Origin: Ziziphus jujuba
Taxonomy: Eukaryota > Streptophyta > Magnoliopsida > Rosales > Rhamnaceae
Assembly (NCBI RefSeq): GCF_031755915.1
Contig: NC_083384.1
Location: 1,830,001 to 1,894,000, forward strand
DNA length: 64,000 bases
Direction: 5' to 3'
In this document: positions 22,660 through 34,149 of the stretch, piece by piece
Layout of the letters: each line of letters begins with the position of its first letter
Numbering within the stretch: position 1 is the first letter of the stretch
The notes under the pieces: generated by a model
Database searches by the model: none
Told to the model about the DNA's origin: nothing
The model's input: the letters and a program-made list of their open reading frames with translations, nothing else
Position numbers and translations under genes: made by a program

Positions 22660-23800
22660 TTAGTAATGATAAAAATATCGAGAGCTCAAAATATAGAAAT
22701 ATCTATAAAAATGATCAAATATCAAGAAAAATAAATTAAAAAAAAAGATGGAAATTGACAGAAATTTATTTAAAAAATAAAAATTTTATTGAAAATTTAA
22801 ATTTAGCTTATTTAATTAATTAATTAATTATCAAATTGACTATTAAAATTGTAAAAATATTTAATGGATATTATATTACTTTTAATCAATTAATTAATAA
22901 TAAGCGTTAATAGTTAAAAATATACTATTATTAGTAAAAAAAATGCAAAAGTGCATATTTAACAAAATTATTTATTAATTAAGATATAAACAAAATTACA
23001 TTATATTTTATAAATGTCATTTCAATACGATAAATAACTCCTGAGTGGTTGAGAATTGTTTTATCTTCTTTATTCTCATTTTAAAATGTAAAATGTATGA
23101 AGTAATAATTAAAAGATGTAATTTCTTGATAATTTTGCATGTAGTTACTAATACACCATCGGTATGAATATTTGAAAGTTAAGTTTAAATGTATCAAATA
23201 TCATTAATACCAAAATTTTGAACCTTGATTTACAAAAAATATATTTCTTGTATATCTTTCAATTTTTGTCTATGTTATAATTTTTATCTACTTTGTAATA
23301 TTTATCTACTATGTAATATTTATAAAAATATTCAATTTATTATTGTAAAAAAAATAAAATAAATAGGAAAATTTGTAACTGGTAATACTAATTTTCCTTA
23401 AGAATATGATAGGTAGAATTGTCTAATGTAATTTTTGAATATTGTTTGTTAAATGTGAACTTTTTTATTTTTATTTGCCTAATTACTAGAAGACAATTAA
23501 AAGTTAATGTTGCAAAAAGTTTTACTAACTATCAATAATATTTATAAAAATTTTTGAAAAAAAAAATTAATGAAAAATCATATATATATTTTCAAAAATT
23601 GTATGGAAATTTATGAAAATTTCAAGGACATTTTGAAAATATCCTTGGAAATTATGGATTTTTTACCAAATTATGAAAGATTTGATATGGACATTATGAT
23701 AAAAATTCCTATAAAAATTATGAAGAAATATCATAAATTTCGGTGGATATTGTGGAAATTATATCTGTTTCTACTTGGAAGCTAAATTTTCTTCCAATGT
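22660..23800 (-). mobile_element. DNA transposon, copy B (no coding exon)
   Basis: Colinear with both ends of 13055-14782: 'aaaatatcgagag' and 'gcttatttaatt' on the left (22670, 22806), the middle landmark 'gagtggttgagaat' (23042), and on the right 'tcaataatatttat' (23530) and 'tggaaattatggatttttt' (23647). The segment corresponding to the coding exon of copy A is missing. The exact termini are not preserved, so the limits are approximate. Confidence 0.6.
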
Positions 23801-23849
23801 TCTTAAAATAAATAAATTTCATGGAAATTTTAAGAAAAAACTATGATGT

Positions 23850-24436
23850 ATGGTAGGTGTGGAAATTTTGCTGAAATGAATTAATTACCCAACCTAGCCA
23901 CTAAGGCCGAATCCAAAGTTTTTTATTTGTCAGCATATACATTAAGCTATTTTCTTGGCGCACACTGAAAAATATAGTAACTAAGCTAGCATATCCAAGG
24001 CATGGCCACTCACGGTTTGTTCACATCTGGCCAAATTTTCAATAGCACTAGACAACTTATAATGTATAATGGGCAGCGCCATGATTGCTTCGATGGCACT
24101 GAAGATGTTCCATACCCACCAGATGTTAGCATTGGAAAGCGACATTCTCAGCGTTGATTAATCATTTGCTCATTCATCAGGAAGCTTCATCTATGATGGC
24201 ATGAATGATAATAGAATACCGATTCAATGGATTGTGGCATGCGACAATATAGTCAATGTCCCAAAATATCAAATAACTATATAATTAAGCTAGCTAGCTA
24301 GTATATATTATATTTAAGTTAATATTGTATTGGTTTACCTCTCTGTCTATCTATATATATATACATAATTATGCATGCATGCAATTAGCATTTAGATTTA
24401 TGGTCACATGATGATATGAATATATGCTATTAGTTC
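23850..24436. repeat. Local locus block, copy B
   Basis: Matches 26740-27468 over its length (roughly 80-85% by eye), including 'gatgtatggtaggtgtggaa' (23847), 'cattggaaagcgacatt' (24131) and 'gcatttagattt' (24388). It contains the reading frame 23981-24145. Confidence 0.8.
23981..24145 (-). CDS. Hypothetical 54-codon ORF, copy 1 of 2
   Basis: A complete frame from ATG (24145) to TAG (23981-23983). It begins MSLSNANIWWVWNIF and continues with IMALPIIHYKLSSAIENL, with moderately hydrophobic character. The same frame with the same start is kept in the duplicated block at 26983-27228, where it is longer. No family recognised. It may be a real small gene, an exon fragment, or a relic of the duplicated locus. 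Confidence 0.3.
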   Translation of the reverse strand: MSLSNANIWWVWNIFSAIEAIMALPIIHYKLSSAIENLARCEQTVSGHALDMLA

Positions 24437-26460
24437 TATGGTCTTTCAAATGAAAAATTATTAAATTGTGCTATCCTTTGGTTTGCGAATATTTTGAGAA
24501 CCAATTTTTTTTTACGTATGTTACCAGGGGCGGAACCTTGAGGGCAAAGATTTAAAAAAAAATAAAAATTACAATAAAAAATTGTAATATACAACATTTG
24601 ATCATAATGAAAAATAAAAATAAAAGCCATATATTTTAAATTTAACAAAACTACATAAAAAATACATGTAATAAATATAATAAATTATTTAAAATAATTT
24701 TGCAATTTTTCTTTTCAATTTTATAAATAACTTATCATTTTATTTTTTTATAGATTATTTTTATTTTATTTTATTGTTGAATAACAAAGATGCATAATTC
24801 ATAGTTGTTGAACCGCGGTACGTATGTACATAATTGATATTTTAGTAAGAGTTATATTATTTTAGTATATTTTTATTCACAATATGTATTTTTTTGTTTA
24901 AAAATAATATAAAATATTATATGAGATTGAATCAGTTAATAAAGTACTTACATCTATAACTTAGAAGTTCTAAATTTAAAATAGTGAACTAAGAAGAAAT
25001 ATTATTTTAAATAGTTAAAAGAAACACAGTGTAAGACCGAAGAAAATTTCAACATAATTTCTTGGACACCTCACACGCATGCACTCCACTGTTCCTCTGG
25101 CACTCCATAATTTAATGCCATGTGTGTTAATTTTTTTGTCCATGTTGTTGATGTCATGCACAGTGACATCATATACCAATTGGAAGCTAAGTTGCCCATG
25201 GTAAACATAAAAGAAGTACTAAAGAGTTTGCAGTCCTCTATAGCACACAAAATTTTTTCGATTTAATTAATCTTAATATAATATTTTATTAGCTAATTTG
25301 TCGATGCAACTATCTCAAAAACTTATATCAAGTAATTAAATTATTTAATCATGCAATCATCAATTGAAAAAGTAATGTATCTAATTTTAGATATGAAAAC
25401 AAAAAATAAAAAAATAAAAAAAGAAAATATATCTTTTGTACGTTTTTTCTTTGTTAACAAAGATGTATAGATCATTATTAGTAATTTTTTGTTGAATAAT
25501 AGAGATGCATAATTTTTAGTTCTTGAACTGCGGTATGTATGTATGTAATTGATATTTCATTAAATTAAATAATACATATTATTTTAATATATTTTTATTC
25601 ATAATATATATATTTATTTATTTAAAATAGTATAAATTGTTAAACAAAATTGATTCGATAAATCATTTATATTTATAATTTAAAAATTATAAATTGAAAT
25701 ATGAGAATAAAGGAGAAAATATTATAAATAGTTAAAAGGAACACAGTGTGAGATAGGAGAAAATTATAACATATTTTCTTGGACACTACTCACCACACCT
25801 CATATGTATGCACTCCACTGCTTTTGGCACTCCATAATTTTAACATATTTTCTTGGATGCTACTCACGACACCTCACATGCATGCATGCCACAGCTCCTC
25901 TGACACTAATTTTAACATAATTTTAAATTAATTTTTCAATTTAATTAATTTTAGTATCATATTTTATTAGCTAGTTTGTTGATGCAACCATCTTGAAAAC
26001 TTATACAAAGTAATTAAATTGTTTTACCATGCACCCGTCACCTCAAAAAGTATTGCATCTAATTTTAGATATGAAAACAAAAAAAAATTATCCAAAATGA
26101 AATATATCTTCTGTACATTTTTTATAGTTGGTTCTTTGTTAAGAAAGATGTATAGATCATTTTTTTTTAATAATAAAGATGTATAATTTATAGTTGCCGA
26201 AACAACGTATGTGTGTATATAATTGATATTTTAGTAAGAAAAATATTATTTTAGTATATCTTTATTTATAGTATGTGTAGTCTTTGTTTAGAAAGAATAT
26301 AAAATGCCATGATATGCATTTTATCATGGCCTTTTATATCAACTTTATCTTATACTGAGGCTGCCTAGCTAATGCAGTAATAATTAATATATATGTATGT
26401 ATGTTACTATTATAGTTTATGATATATCAACTCTTTTATTATATGCTATAGTCTTTCAAA
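24437..26460. repeat. Tandem ~0.7-kb modules of the local locus
   Basis: Three diverged copies of a module can be followed by landmarks. 'gaataacaaagatgcataatt' type sequences sit at about 24779, 25495 and 26168. 'cacctcacatgcatgcactcc' type sequences sit at about 25069, 25796 and 25873. 'atctaattttagatatgaaaac' type sequences sit at about 25379 and 26059. The same modules occur again at 53220-54400. No coding sequence recognised; the frame at 24436-24648 is part of the repeat. Confidence 0.75.
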
Positions 26461-26739
26461 TGAAATATTAGTAAATTATATTATCATTTGGTCTGCAAAT
26501 ATTTAGAGAACCAATTCTTCCTATGTATGTAGCCAGGTGCAGAGCCTTATAGGCCAAGATTAGTTTTTTTTTTTTTTTTTTTTTTTAAATTTACAACAAA
26601 AAATTTTAGAATACAACATTTGATCGTAAGGAAAAATAAAAATAAAAACCATATATTTTAAACTTAACAAAACTATATAAAAAATACATGTAATAAATAT
26701 AATAACCTAGTTAAAATAATGGAAAACTTTTTTATTGTA
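26461..26739. repeat. Partial module with T run
   Basis: A further copy of the segment seen at 24440-24700 ('ctgcaaatattt', 'gaaccaattctt'), with a 22-base T run at about 26565-26586. Confidence 0.6.
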
Positions 26740-27468
26740 AATTTAAACTATGATGTATGGTAGGTGTGGAAATTTTGCTGCAATGAATTAATTACCCCAC
26801 CTGGCTACTGGGCTGGATCCAGAGTTTTCTATTTGTAAACACATACATTAGTATATATATATATAAGATATTGATATAGTAATTAATGCTCAAGTACTTG
26901 TGCTTCCACTTATTTAGAGCTATATGTCATGTGCCTAACTCATACTCAATACATGACATTAGCACAAATTTTGTATATATATCTATATATATGTAGATAT
27001 GTAGTTTTGACAAACAATGAACAATTGAGATTTTCTTTTTTGGTACGTACTAAAAAATATAGTAACTAAGTTAGCAGATCCAAGGCATAGCCACTCAGTC
27101 TGTTTACGTCTGATCAAATTTTCAATGACATTAAACAGCTTATAAAGTATAATGGGCAGCACCATGATTGGTTTGGTGGCATTGAAAATGTTCCATACCC
27201 ACCAAATGTTAGCATTGGAGAGCGACATTTATTTCTTCATCTCAGCATTGATGAATCACTTGCACATTCATCAGGAGCTTTGTCTATCATGGCGTGAATG
27301 ATAATGGAAGATCGATTAAAGTAACTATATAATTGGGCTAGCTAGCGAGTATATTTATATTGAAGTTAATATTGTACTGGTTTACTTCTCTATCTGTCTC
27401 TATATATATAATCATATGTGCATGCATTTAGCATTTAGATTTTAACATATGATCGTATGAAATCCTTA
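26740..27468. repeat. Local locus block, copy C
   Basis: Second close copy of the 23850-24436 block. It also has an extra 26840-27030 segment shared with 836-1000. It ends sharply at 27468, where copia 3 gag sequence begins. Confidence 0.8.
26983..27228 (-). CDS. Hypothetical 81-codon ORF, copy 2 of 2
   Basis: Same start and first residues as the frame at 23981-24145 (MSLSNANIWWVWNIF, then IMVLPIILYKLFNVIENL). It differs at many positions, including non-synonymous ones, and reads on further because the stop used in copy 1 is changed. No family recognised. Retention of an open frame in both copies is mildly suggestive of past coding, but the length is small enough for chance. Confidence 0.28.
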   Translation of the reverse strand: MSLSNANIWWVWNIFNATKPIMVLPIILYKLFNVIENLIRRKQTEWLCLGSANLVTIFFSTYQKRKSQLFIVCQNYISTYI

Positions 27469-27975
27469 GAAGACCAGCTGTTGCCATCAACAAAAGAACA
27501 AGAACATGTTCTTTAGGACAGACTTGCTTCACTTCAAAAAGGAGGTCTCTCAATGGATGAATACTTGAGAAAATTCAAACAAGTGTGAGACAATCTTGCT
27601 ACCAATAATGCTCCAGTTTCAAACGTAGATAAGGTGTTTTCATCTGCTCGAGGGCTTGTCATAATTATAAGGATTTTAGAGTTGCCATGCTGGCATAACC
27701 ACCTTGTACGTTGTTCAGTTAGTTCATTTTTGCGTTACAAAGTCATAGCCACAGGTTGGAAATTGAAGATGAAGAACATGACAATAATCAAACTTATTTT
27801 GGACTATGTGGCCATGGAAGAAGTCGTAGAGCTCGTGGTGGTGGCTATTTCAATTCAAAAGGAAAAGGCTTTACACTAATAGGGAATTTCACTGAAACCA
27901 AGAAACCAAAAATCAAAACCAATGCTGAAGGCTCTTATGGACAAAATAGTGAAGGTAAAATTATTTGTCGAATAT
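27469..27975 (+). pseudogene. Copia 3 gag, part 1
   Basis: Gag sequence in shifting frames: LPSTKEQEH near the start, then GGLSMDEYLRKFKQV and VSNVDKVF, followed by a Gly-rich tract (GRSRRARGGGYFNSKGKG, 27812-27866) and the first half of a CCHC zinc knuckle (KIICRI, ending at the CACTA insertion). The Gag start and the beginning of the element are missing. Several frameshifts and stops are present. Confidence 0.8.
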
Positions 27976-28002
27976 CACTACAAAAAATCTAGGCAATGAC
28001 TA

Positions 28003-28705
28003 CAAAAATCCTAGTGACAAAAGAAAATTTATCACTTTATATAGGCAATTAGTGACAAAAATTTTCTCTGTCATGTTTAGTGGTTGGGTCATTTAATTAG
28101 TGATAATCACCTTCTTTTGTAACTAATTGCCCTTTAAAGTTTGGAGGGAAATTTGTTTTGAATATATTTGATGTTAATAGTGACAAAATTTTATATTTGT
28201 AACTAATTTAAAATATTAGGTGTCACAGATAACTTTAGATACTACTGTGACAAATAAAAACTAGTTAATTTATATAGGCGATTAGTGACAAAAATTTTCT
28301 TTGTCACATTTAATGATTGGATCATTTAATTAGTGATCAATTCTTACTTTGTCATCTAAATTTGTAATTAATTGCCCTTTGAAGGCACTCTTTTTTTTAA
28401 TTTATTTGATGTCAATGGTGACAAATATTTTACACTTGTAACTAATTTTACTAAATAGATAATGCTGACAAAGATATTGGATGTCACAGATAACTTTAGA
28501 TACTACTATGACAAATGAAAACTTGTCAATTTATATAGGTGACTAGTGGGAAAAAATTTCGTTATTACATTTAATGATTGGGTTATTTAATTAGTAATAA
28601 ATTCTTACTTTGTAACCTATATTTGTAACTAATTGCTCTTTGGAAGGAAATTTTTTTTAATTTATTTGATGACAATAGTGACAAATATTTTTTGTAACTA
28701 ATTTT
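28003..28705. repeat. Triplicated subterminal unit of CACTA 1
   Basis: Three diverged units with shared landmarks: 'tataggcaattagtgaca' (28039), 'tataggcgattagtgaca' (28274), 'tataggtgactagtggg' (28535), each followed by 'catttaattagt' and by 'taattgccctttg'-like sequence. The spacing is 235-261 bp. Confidence 0.8.
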
Positions 28706-28982
28706 AATATAAATATAAAATAAAGGATACCTCCCTCGATGAAGCTTTACAAAACCCATGTAGGCTGGACTTCCATTGGAAAATTGCTCTACTCTTGATG
28801 CCGATCCACCACACCACCACCTCAGCCACCAAGCCCAGTCTAGCAGTGACCGAACCACGGTGAAAATACTCTAAATGACTACCCGATGCATTGGGGAAGA
28901 GCTGAACACAAGTGATCACTATTTCAGTTTGATCGCTGGAAATCAGTGGTTCTAAGATCTTAGGGCCTACATTTTCCACCAT
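28583..28982 (-). other. GC-richer segment with minus-strand ORFs in CACTA 1
   Basis: Two overlapping minus-strand frames of about 91 codons lie here (28583-28858 and 28704-28982, the latter starting MVENVGPKILEPL). The 28725-28985 part is clearly richer in G+C than the rest of the element. It could be captured host DNA, as in Pack-type CACTA elements, or part of the element's own former sequence. No domain recognised, so no function is proposed. Confidence 0.35.
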
Positions 28983-29500
28983 TATTGGACTATTGAGCTC
29001 AAATCGAAGCTTAGATTGGCTTGAAATTAGCTCATTTGCAAAGTATGAAGGAATCTACTTTGACAACAAATTTAAAGCAAATTCTACGGTCATTGGTAGC
29101 TATCGTTGAGCAAATAAAGGTCATAAACTTGTTATTCCCTTCACAAGCTTCACTTTGGTATATAGTTTGTCCATTATTGTTGGTTATTTAAGAATTTTCC
29201 TTTTTAGAACTATGATTTTTCTGGGAATTAGAATGGAAGTTTCATTCAAGGATACTGCCAACTATATATGATAGTATTCGATGCATGATATTGTATGCTT
29301 TTGTTATTGGTTTTCTCCAAGCTTAATTCATTTCTTTACCATCATTGTATATATATATGTTGTTAGTTCTAGATGTAATCGACCAAATGTAATTGAGTAT
29401 GTTTAGCTCAATGATTTTGAGGAACATGGTGAAGAAACATCATTAATGAAGAAGGTCAATTATATATGCTCTATATGTTTCATTCAAATTTTTTTTTTTT

Positions 29501-30140
29501 ATTATTTAGGATCTTTGGAGATGATTGCTACTTTGAAAGATGGAGATGGACATTAGTTAGATGGTATAGGCAACAATCATGTTTTTTCCCCCCCTAGAAA
29601 TAGAGAATGTTTTTTGTTATTTTTTTCCTTTTAGTGTAAGCTTATTGTATTTGGTACACCTTGCATAGTATATTTCTATATATATATATATATATATATT
29701 CAAGTGCGTATATAGTAATATGAGCTGTAACTTTCACACTGTGTCTCTAATAGCTAAATATGATTATTCCTTTGGAAAAAGTAAAGGACCAAAGGAATGG
29801 GGTCAGATTGACCCACATCGAAGAAGAGGTGGGAATGCTTGGTAGGTAAAGGATTGCCAACTTATACAAAGTTAAGAAGTCTTAAGCTTGTTCTTTTCTC
29901 CTTGCTAATTAAATTAGATTTCTATTAAATGATTCTTTTTCTGTTTTTTTTAATAATATAGGATCCTTGTAGAATATACTGATGAACTGCATTGGACGAT
30001 GGAGATTGTAAAGATTTAGTGGGTATAGGCAACCATCTTGTATATATATATATGTATTCTTTTTCCCTAGAATTACGAATTGTTTTCGTTTATATTTTTC
30101 TTTTAATGTAATCTTATTGTATTTGGTACACATTATATTA
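29501..30140. repeat. Internal direct duplication in CACTA 1
   Basis: 29501-29680 and 29959-30140 share the order 'ggatc(c)tt', 'gatggagat', 'ggtataggcaac', 'attgtatttggtacac'. A (TA)n run at 29678-29699 lies between them. Confidence 0.7.
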
Positions 30141-30882
30141 GTATTAGTTGGTGCATAATGAATTTTGTAGTACAAGATAAACATTTAATAATGTATTATT
30201 CTTTTATGTTAACTGCATTTCAGAAGTGTTATTTTATATCTGTAAATGATAATCAATGACATTATAATTAATTAGTAAGATCTAATAAAAAACAGCTTTT
30301 TCAAATAAAATTGGTAATTTATATATTATTTTTAGTTACAAAACTGTTGTCACCAAATAAAAAAGGTAGTTTCGGTGACAAATTGAATAACTTAACCATG
30401 GTTTATGTCATATCATAACAAGTCGGTGACAAAAAGTTGTTTACTTATCATTGGAAAGGCTCAATGACAAATCAAATGTGTCACTGATGTTTAAGTTACA
30501 AATCAGATGTGTCACTGATGGTTGACGTGATAACTAATATTTTGTCACCTAACTATATGTATTGTTATTGATGGATAAGTTTGACCAATTCTTACAACTG
30601 TATTGGTAATAAAATGTGTACATACAATGACAAAAAGATGAGGGTTAAATGACAAAAACCGATGTGATGGTAAAGCTCCAATCTATGACAAAGATATTTT
30701 TTGTCATAATTACATGCTCTTTTGATGACAAATTACATAGTTTAATAACTGCTTTGTGACTGGTCTATCACATCAAACACAAGACGATCTAATTTTGCCA
30801 CCTAAATGTAATAAGGTGACAAAAATGGCCCTTACGTGACAAATTAGTTGTGTAGTTGTTGCCCAAATTTTTTGTAGTGTAT

Positions 30883-31220
30883 TTGATAAACTTAATCATA
30901 GTGCCATAGATTGCTAGTATAGATTTGATCATTCATATATCAAAGATAACATCCCAAAAGCACTAGCAACACTTAACATTGCAGACAACTCCAATCCACT
31001 TCTATGTAGATTCAGGTGCCACTGCACACATGACAAATGACAATGGTAAAATAAGTAATTCTTATCCTTGTAAAAGTAGTGATAGTATATATGTCGACAA
31101 AGGGAATAGCCTTGCAATATCTCACATTGGTAATGCTAAACTAAAAACTGAAAATGGATGTTTAGATCTTCAAAATGTTCTTGTAGTTACAGAATTGAAA
31201 AAGAACCTCTTATGAATTAG
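30883..31220 (+). pseudogene. Copia 3 gag end and protease
   Basis: Begins with the second half of the zinc knuckle (FDKLNHSAIDC), directly after the CACTA 1 target duplication. Protease follows with an intact DSGATAHM motif (about 31009-31032) and the sequence LQNVLVVTELKKNLL typical of the copia protease C-terminal part, then a TGA where a leucine codon is expected. In the zinc knuckle the second cysteine codon reads TTT, so the CCHC set is broken independently of the CACTA insertion. Confidence 0.85.
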
Positions 31221-32290
31221 TCAACTAATAACAGATAATGATTGTATTTTTGAATTCTCATCCAATGGTTTTATGATAAAGGACTACAATCAAAGAATCA
31301 TAGCAATAGGGTATAAGAAGGGAAAGCTGTACATTCTGAATGAAGGAAAGCATCATGCTTTAAGTGCAACAAACCCCTCGACAGATCTTTGGCACCAACG
31401 CTTAGGACATCCCAGTTTAAGGGCTTTAAAAAGTTTACATTCCAATAACGTTATTACTGTTTTCAGCTGGATAAATAAGTTTAGTGTTTGTACTAGTTGT
31501 TAATTAGGGAAGAGCTGCAAACTTCCTTTTCTTTATCTAATAAAATTTCATTGTTTCTTGTAGAAAAGATCCATTGTGATATTTGGGAGCCTCAACATTT
31601 TCTACATAAAAATACCGTTTCTATGTTGCTTTCATTGATGATTATTCTAGGTACACTTGGCTATTTCCTTTGCATAAAGAATTAGAATGTTTTGAATGTT
31701 TCCTTAAATTTCAAAGAATAGAAGAGAACCAATTCGACAAATGAATTAAAATTCTTCAGAGTGATGGAGGAGGTAAGTTTATATCTTCAGGTTTCAATGA
31801 ACACTTAGGTAAGCATGAAATTGTTCATCAAATGTCATGTCCAAGAACCTCAGAACAAAATGGGGTTGCTGAAAGGAAACATAGGCATGTGGTGGAAATG
31901 GGTTTAACTATGATGCTCCATGCCAATGTACCCATGAAATTATGGGTGGAAGCTTTCTTAACTACAACTTTTCTCATTAACAGATGACATTCATCTGTTT
32001 TAAAAACTAAAACCCAATATTTTCTTCTACTTAAAAGGCATCAAGATTATCAATGTTTGAGAGTCTTTGGTTGCATGTGCTACCCTTATCTTTAGAATTA
32101 TGCAGTAAATAAATTTTCAAAGAAAACTCTTCCTTGCATCTTCATTGGATACATCATACAGCTCCTAACATAAAGGATTCTGCTGTTTTCATCCAACAAC
32201 CGATCGAGTTTGCATCAATAGGTATGTTTTTTTTTATGAACAATGTTTTCCATAGTTATCTACCAATATTAACTCACAAAAACATCTTGA
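31221..32290 (+). pseudogene. Copia 3 pre-integrase and integrase
   Basis: 31273-31503 carries the pre-integrase HHCC region (LWHQRLGHPSLRALKSL, then CTSC). The integrase core follows in broken frames: HCDIW (31575), TWLFPLHKE, QSDGGGKF near 31758, and QNGVAERKHRHVVEM near 31860. All three catalytic acidic positions (D, D, E) can be placed. Stop codons occur at several points. The segment after about 32170 (SSNNRSSLH-type) leads towards the missing reverse transcriptase and is the part duplicated at 51700-51816. Confidence 0.85.
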
Positions 32291-33149
32291 CACTACTAGA
32301 AATGCATTGATAAATGACACAATTAATGCGTTGCACAAAATCAAGACCGATGTATTATGTGGCGTCACCTAATGTCCTGTCCCTAAATCCATAAGATAAC
32401 ATGTGACGCATTAATAGTGTTGCCTTAGCTTAAAAAAATGCTGACGATGTAAAACAATGCATTGCTAAATGTTCAAAGAAAATGCCATGCTACCGAAATG
32501 AGTCTCCTATTTTTTTCGTTTTTAGCGATGCATTTAAAATAGTGTCAGATTTAGTAGATGATTTTTAATGATACATTTAACAAATGCGTTAGATTTTATA
32601 TTTGCCTTTTAGCGATGCTTTTAAAAAAATGCGTCAGATTTGATGTTCCACTTTTAGAGACACATTTCTGTAAAGTCTCACCCTTTATCTTGATCATGTA
32701 GCAACGTTGTATGAAACAGTCGCTAAAAAATCTTTTAGCGATTGTTTTTTAGAGCGTCGCTAAATATATTTTGTTAAGGTGTCACTAAAAAAGCCAGTGA
32801 AAGGAGACCCTTCGGAAAACGTCATTAAAGGTGGAAAAACAATGTCACCCAATATGTTAGGCGATACTGTTTGTTTTAATGCGTCGCCCTTTATTTTTTT
32901 TTTAATTTGCTTATTTTTAATTTTTTGAAAATTGATTAAAATAGTAAAATATTAAAATAATTAAAATACAAAAAAACTAAAACTATCTTCACCCAAAATA
33001 ATTAGAATACAAAAATTTAAAATAAATATTTCCATAACAAAATAATTATCAAATAAGTTAAATATTATCTTATTAACATATTATTACATAATTTGGTAAA
33101 CTATTGTATGTGCAAAAGCAAGTTCAATATTAATTAAACTTCCATGAAT

Positions 33150-33780
33150 GTATACTCATTCAGATGGAAGTTGACGTCCTCTTGTTGACGATATTACACC
33201 CTTATACTGCATATGAAAAATTAAAAAAGTTATTAACACTTATGTGAAATAAATAAATATTAATTATTATTAAATCATGTAATTTAGTATATAAAAATTT
33301 AAAGAATATTACCATTGTTCTTAAGATTTGGCGAGACACATTTCTCCTAATTAAAAGTGGAAAACTCACAATGAAGCGAATTAGAAAATTAATTAAACGA
33401 ATAATAATAAATGTCATAAATATTACTTAAAACATAACTAATAAATCTACGTACCAATTTATTTAAAAGATATTTTTTATCCATATCCTCTCACAGTTAT
33501 TACGAACATAGCCATTCTCACATTCATCCTCATCATCAAATTCACCGACACTTACTGTATGACAAATGGATTGTGAGCCATCGTAGTACCTCCAAGAACA
33601 TCTTCTTCAACAAAAGTACGATGTTGTGGTAAAGTTAAAAGAACAGACCATCTCGAATCAAGTTGATCTTCAACATAAAATGCTTGTTGAACTTAGCAAA
33701 ACAATGTCAAGCAATATCACAAACAAAATATCTACAAAAGCAAGATTAAGAAAATCCAATGAGCCTCACCTGTCGTTAAA
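33150..33780. other. Internal part of CACTA 2 with no recognisable frame
   Basis: Contains sequence with mildly coding-like composition on the minus strand (around 33470-33780), possibly a former exon of the element, but I can follow no frame across it. Confidence 0.25.
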
Positions 33781-34149
33781 ATGAAAAAAAATATATATAT
33801 AAAAACCAACCCACTACATGTCTTCGCCAACCACAAAGAAAAAAGAAACTCACCTAAACAATGGAGATGAAGAAAGTAGAAACCCAGCTAACCACGAAGG
33901 TAACACAGAGAAACCCAGCTTCCAACGGCAACGTAGGCAAATGAAAAATGAAACCCAAAATATCCCACTCTTCAAATCTCTCTTAGATTGCTTCCAAATC
34001 TAATATCTATTAGGTAGTGTACTTGATGTAGTTTTAGAAGAGAAAATGGATTCAAAGACGCACGTAAAATTTTAAAAATGCACCAAAATTTTTCAGAAAA
34101 TAGCAAAAAGGCAACCCTTCTGAAGATTCTTTTTTAATTTTTTTTTAAT

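Larger units (their letters stand above)
27976..30879. mobile_element. CACTA transposon 1, non-autonomous
   Basis: 2904 bp, with inverted ends CACTACAAAAAATCTAGGCAA (left) and CACTACAAAAAATTTGGGCAA (right, read inward). It is flanked by a 3-bp target duplication TAT (27973-27975 and 30880-30882). Subterminal regions are packed with AGTGACAAA/TTTGTCAC motifs, as is usual for CACTA elements. The left side has three tandem copies of a roughly 240-260 bp unit (28003, 28240, 28500). An internal segment (29501-29680) is duplicated at 29959-30140. No transposase domain is seen. Its removal rejoins the two halves of the copia 3 zinc knuckle in frame. Confidence 0.93.
27469..32290 (+). mobile_element. 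Ty1/copia retrotransposon 3, 5' half (split by CACTA 1)
   Basis: A decayed copia element without its 5' LTR: it starts inside gag at about 27469. Gag, protease, pre-integrase and integrase are recognisable. It is split at 27973-27975 by a CACTA element and ends at 32290 at the left end of another CACTA-like element. A piece containing RNase H and the 3' LTR, starting with a second copy of the last 115 bp of this half, lies at 51698-52980. Confidence 0.85.

Noticed and set aside
32291..32900. Riboswitch-like or regulatory palindromes
   Set aside because: The GCGACGC-type inverted motifs are dense and irregular, as in CACTA subterminal regions, with no adjacent gene.
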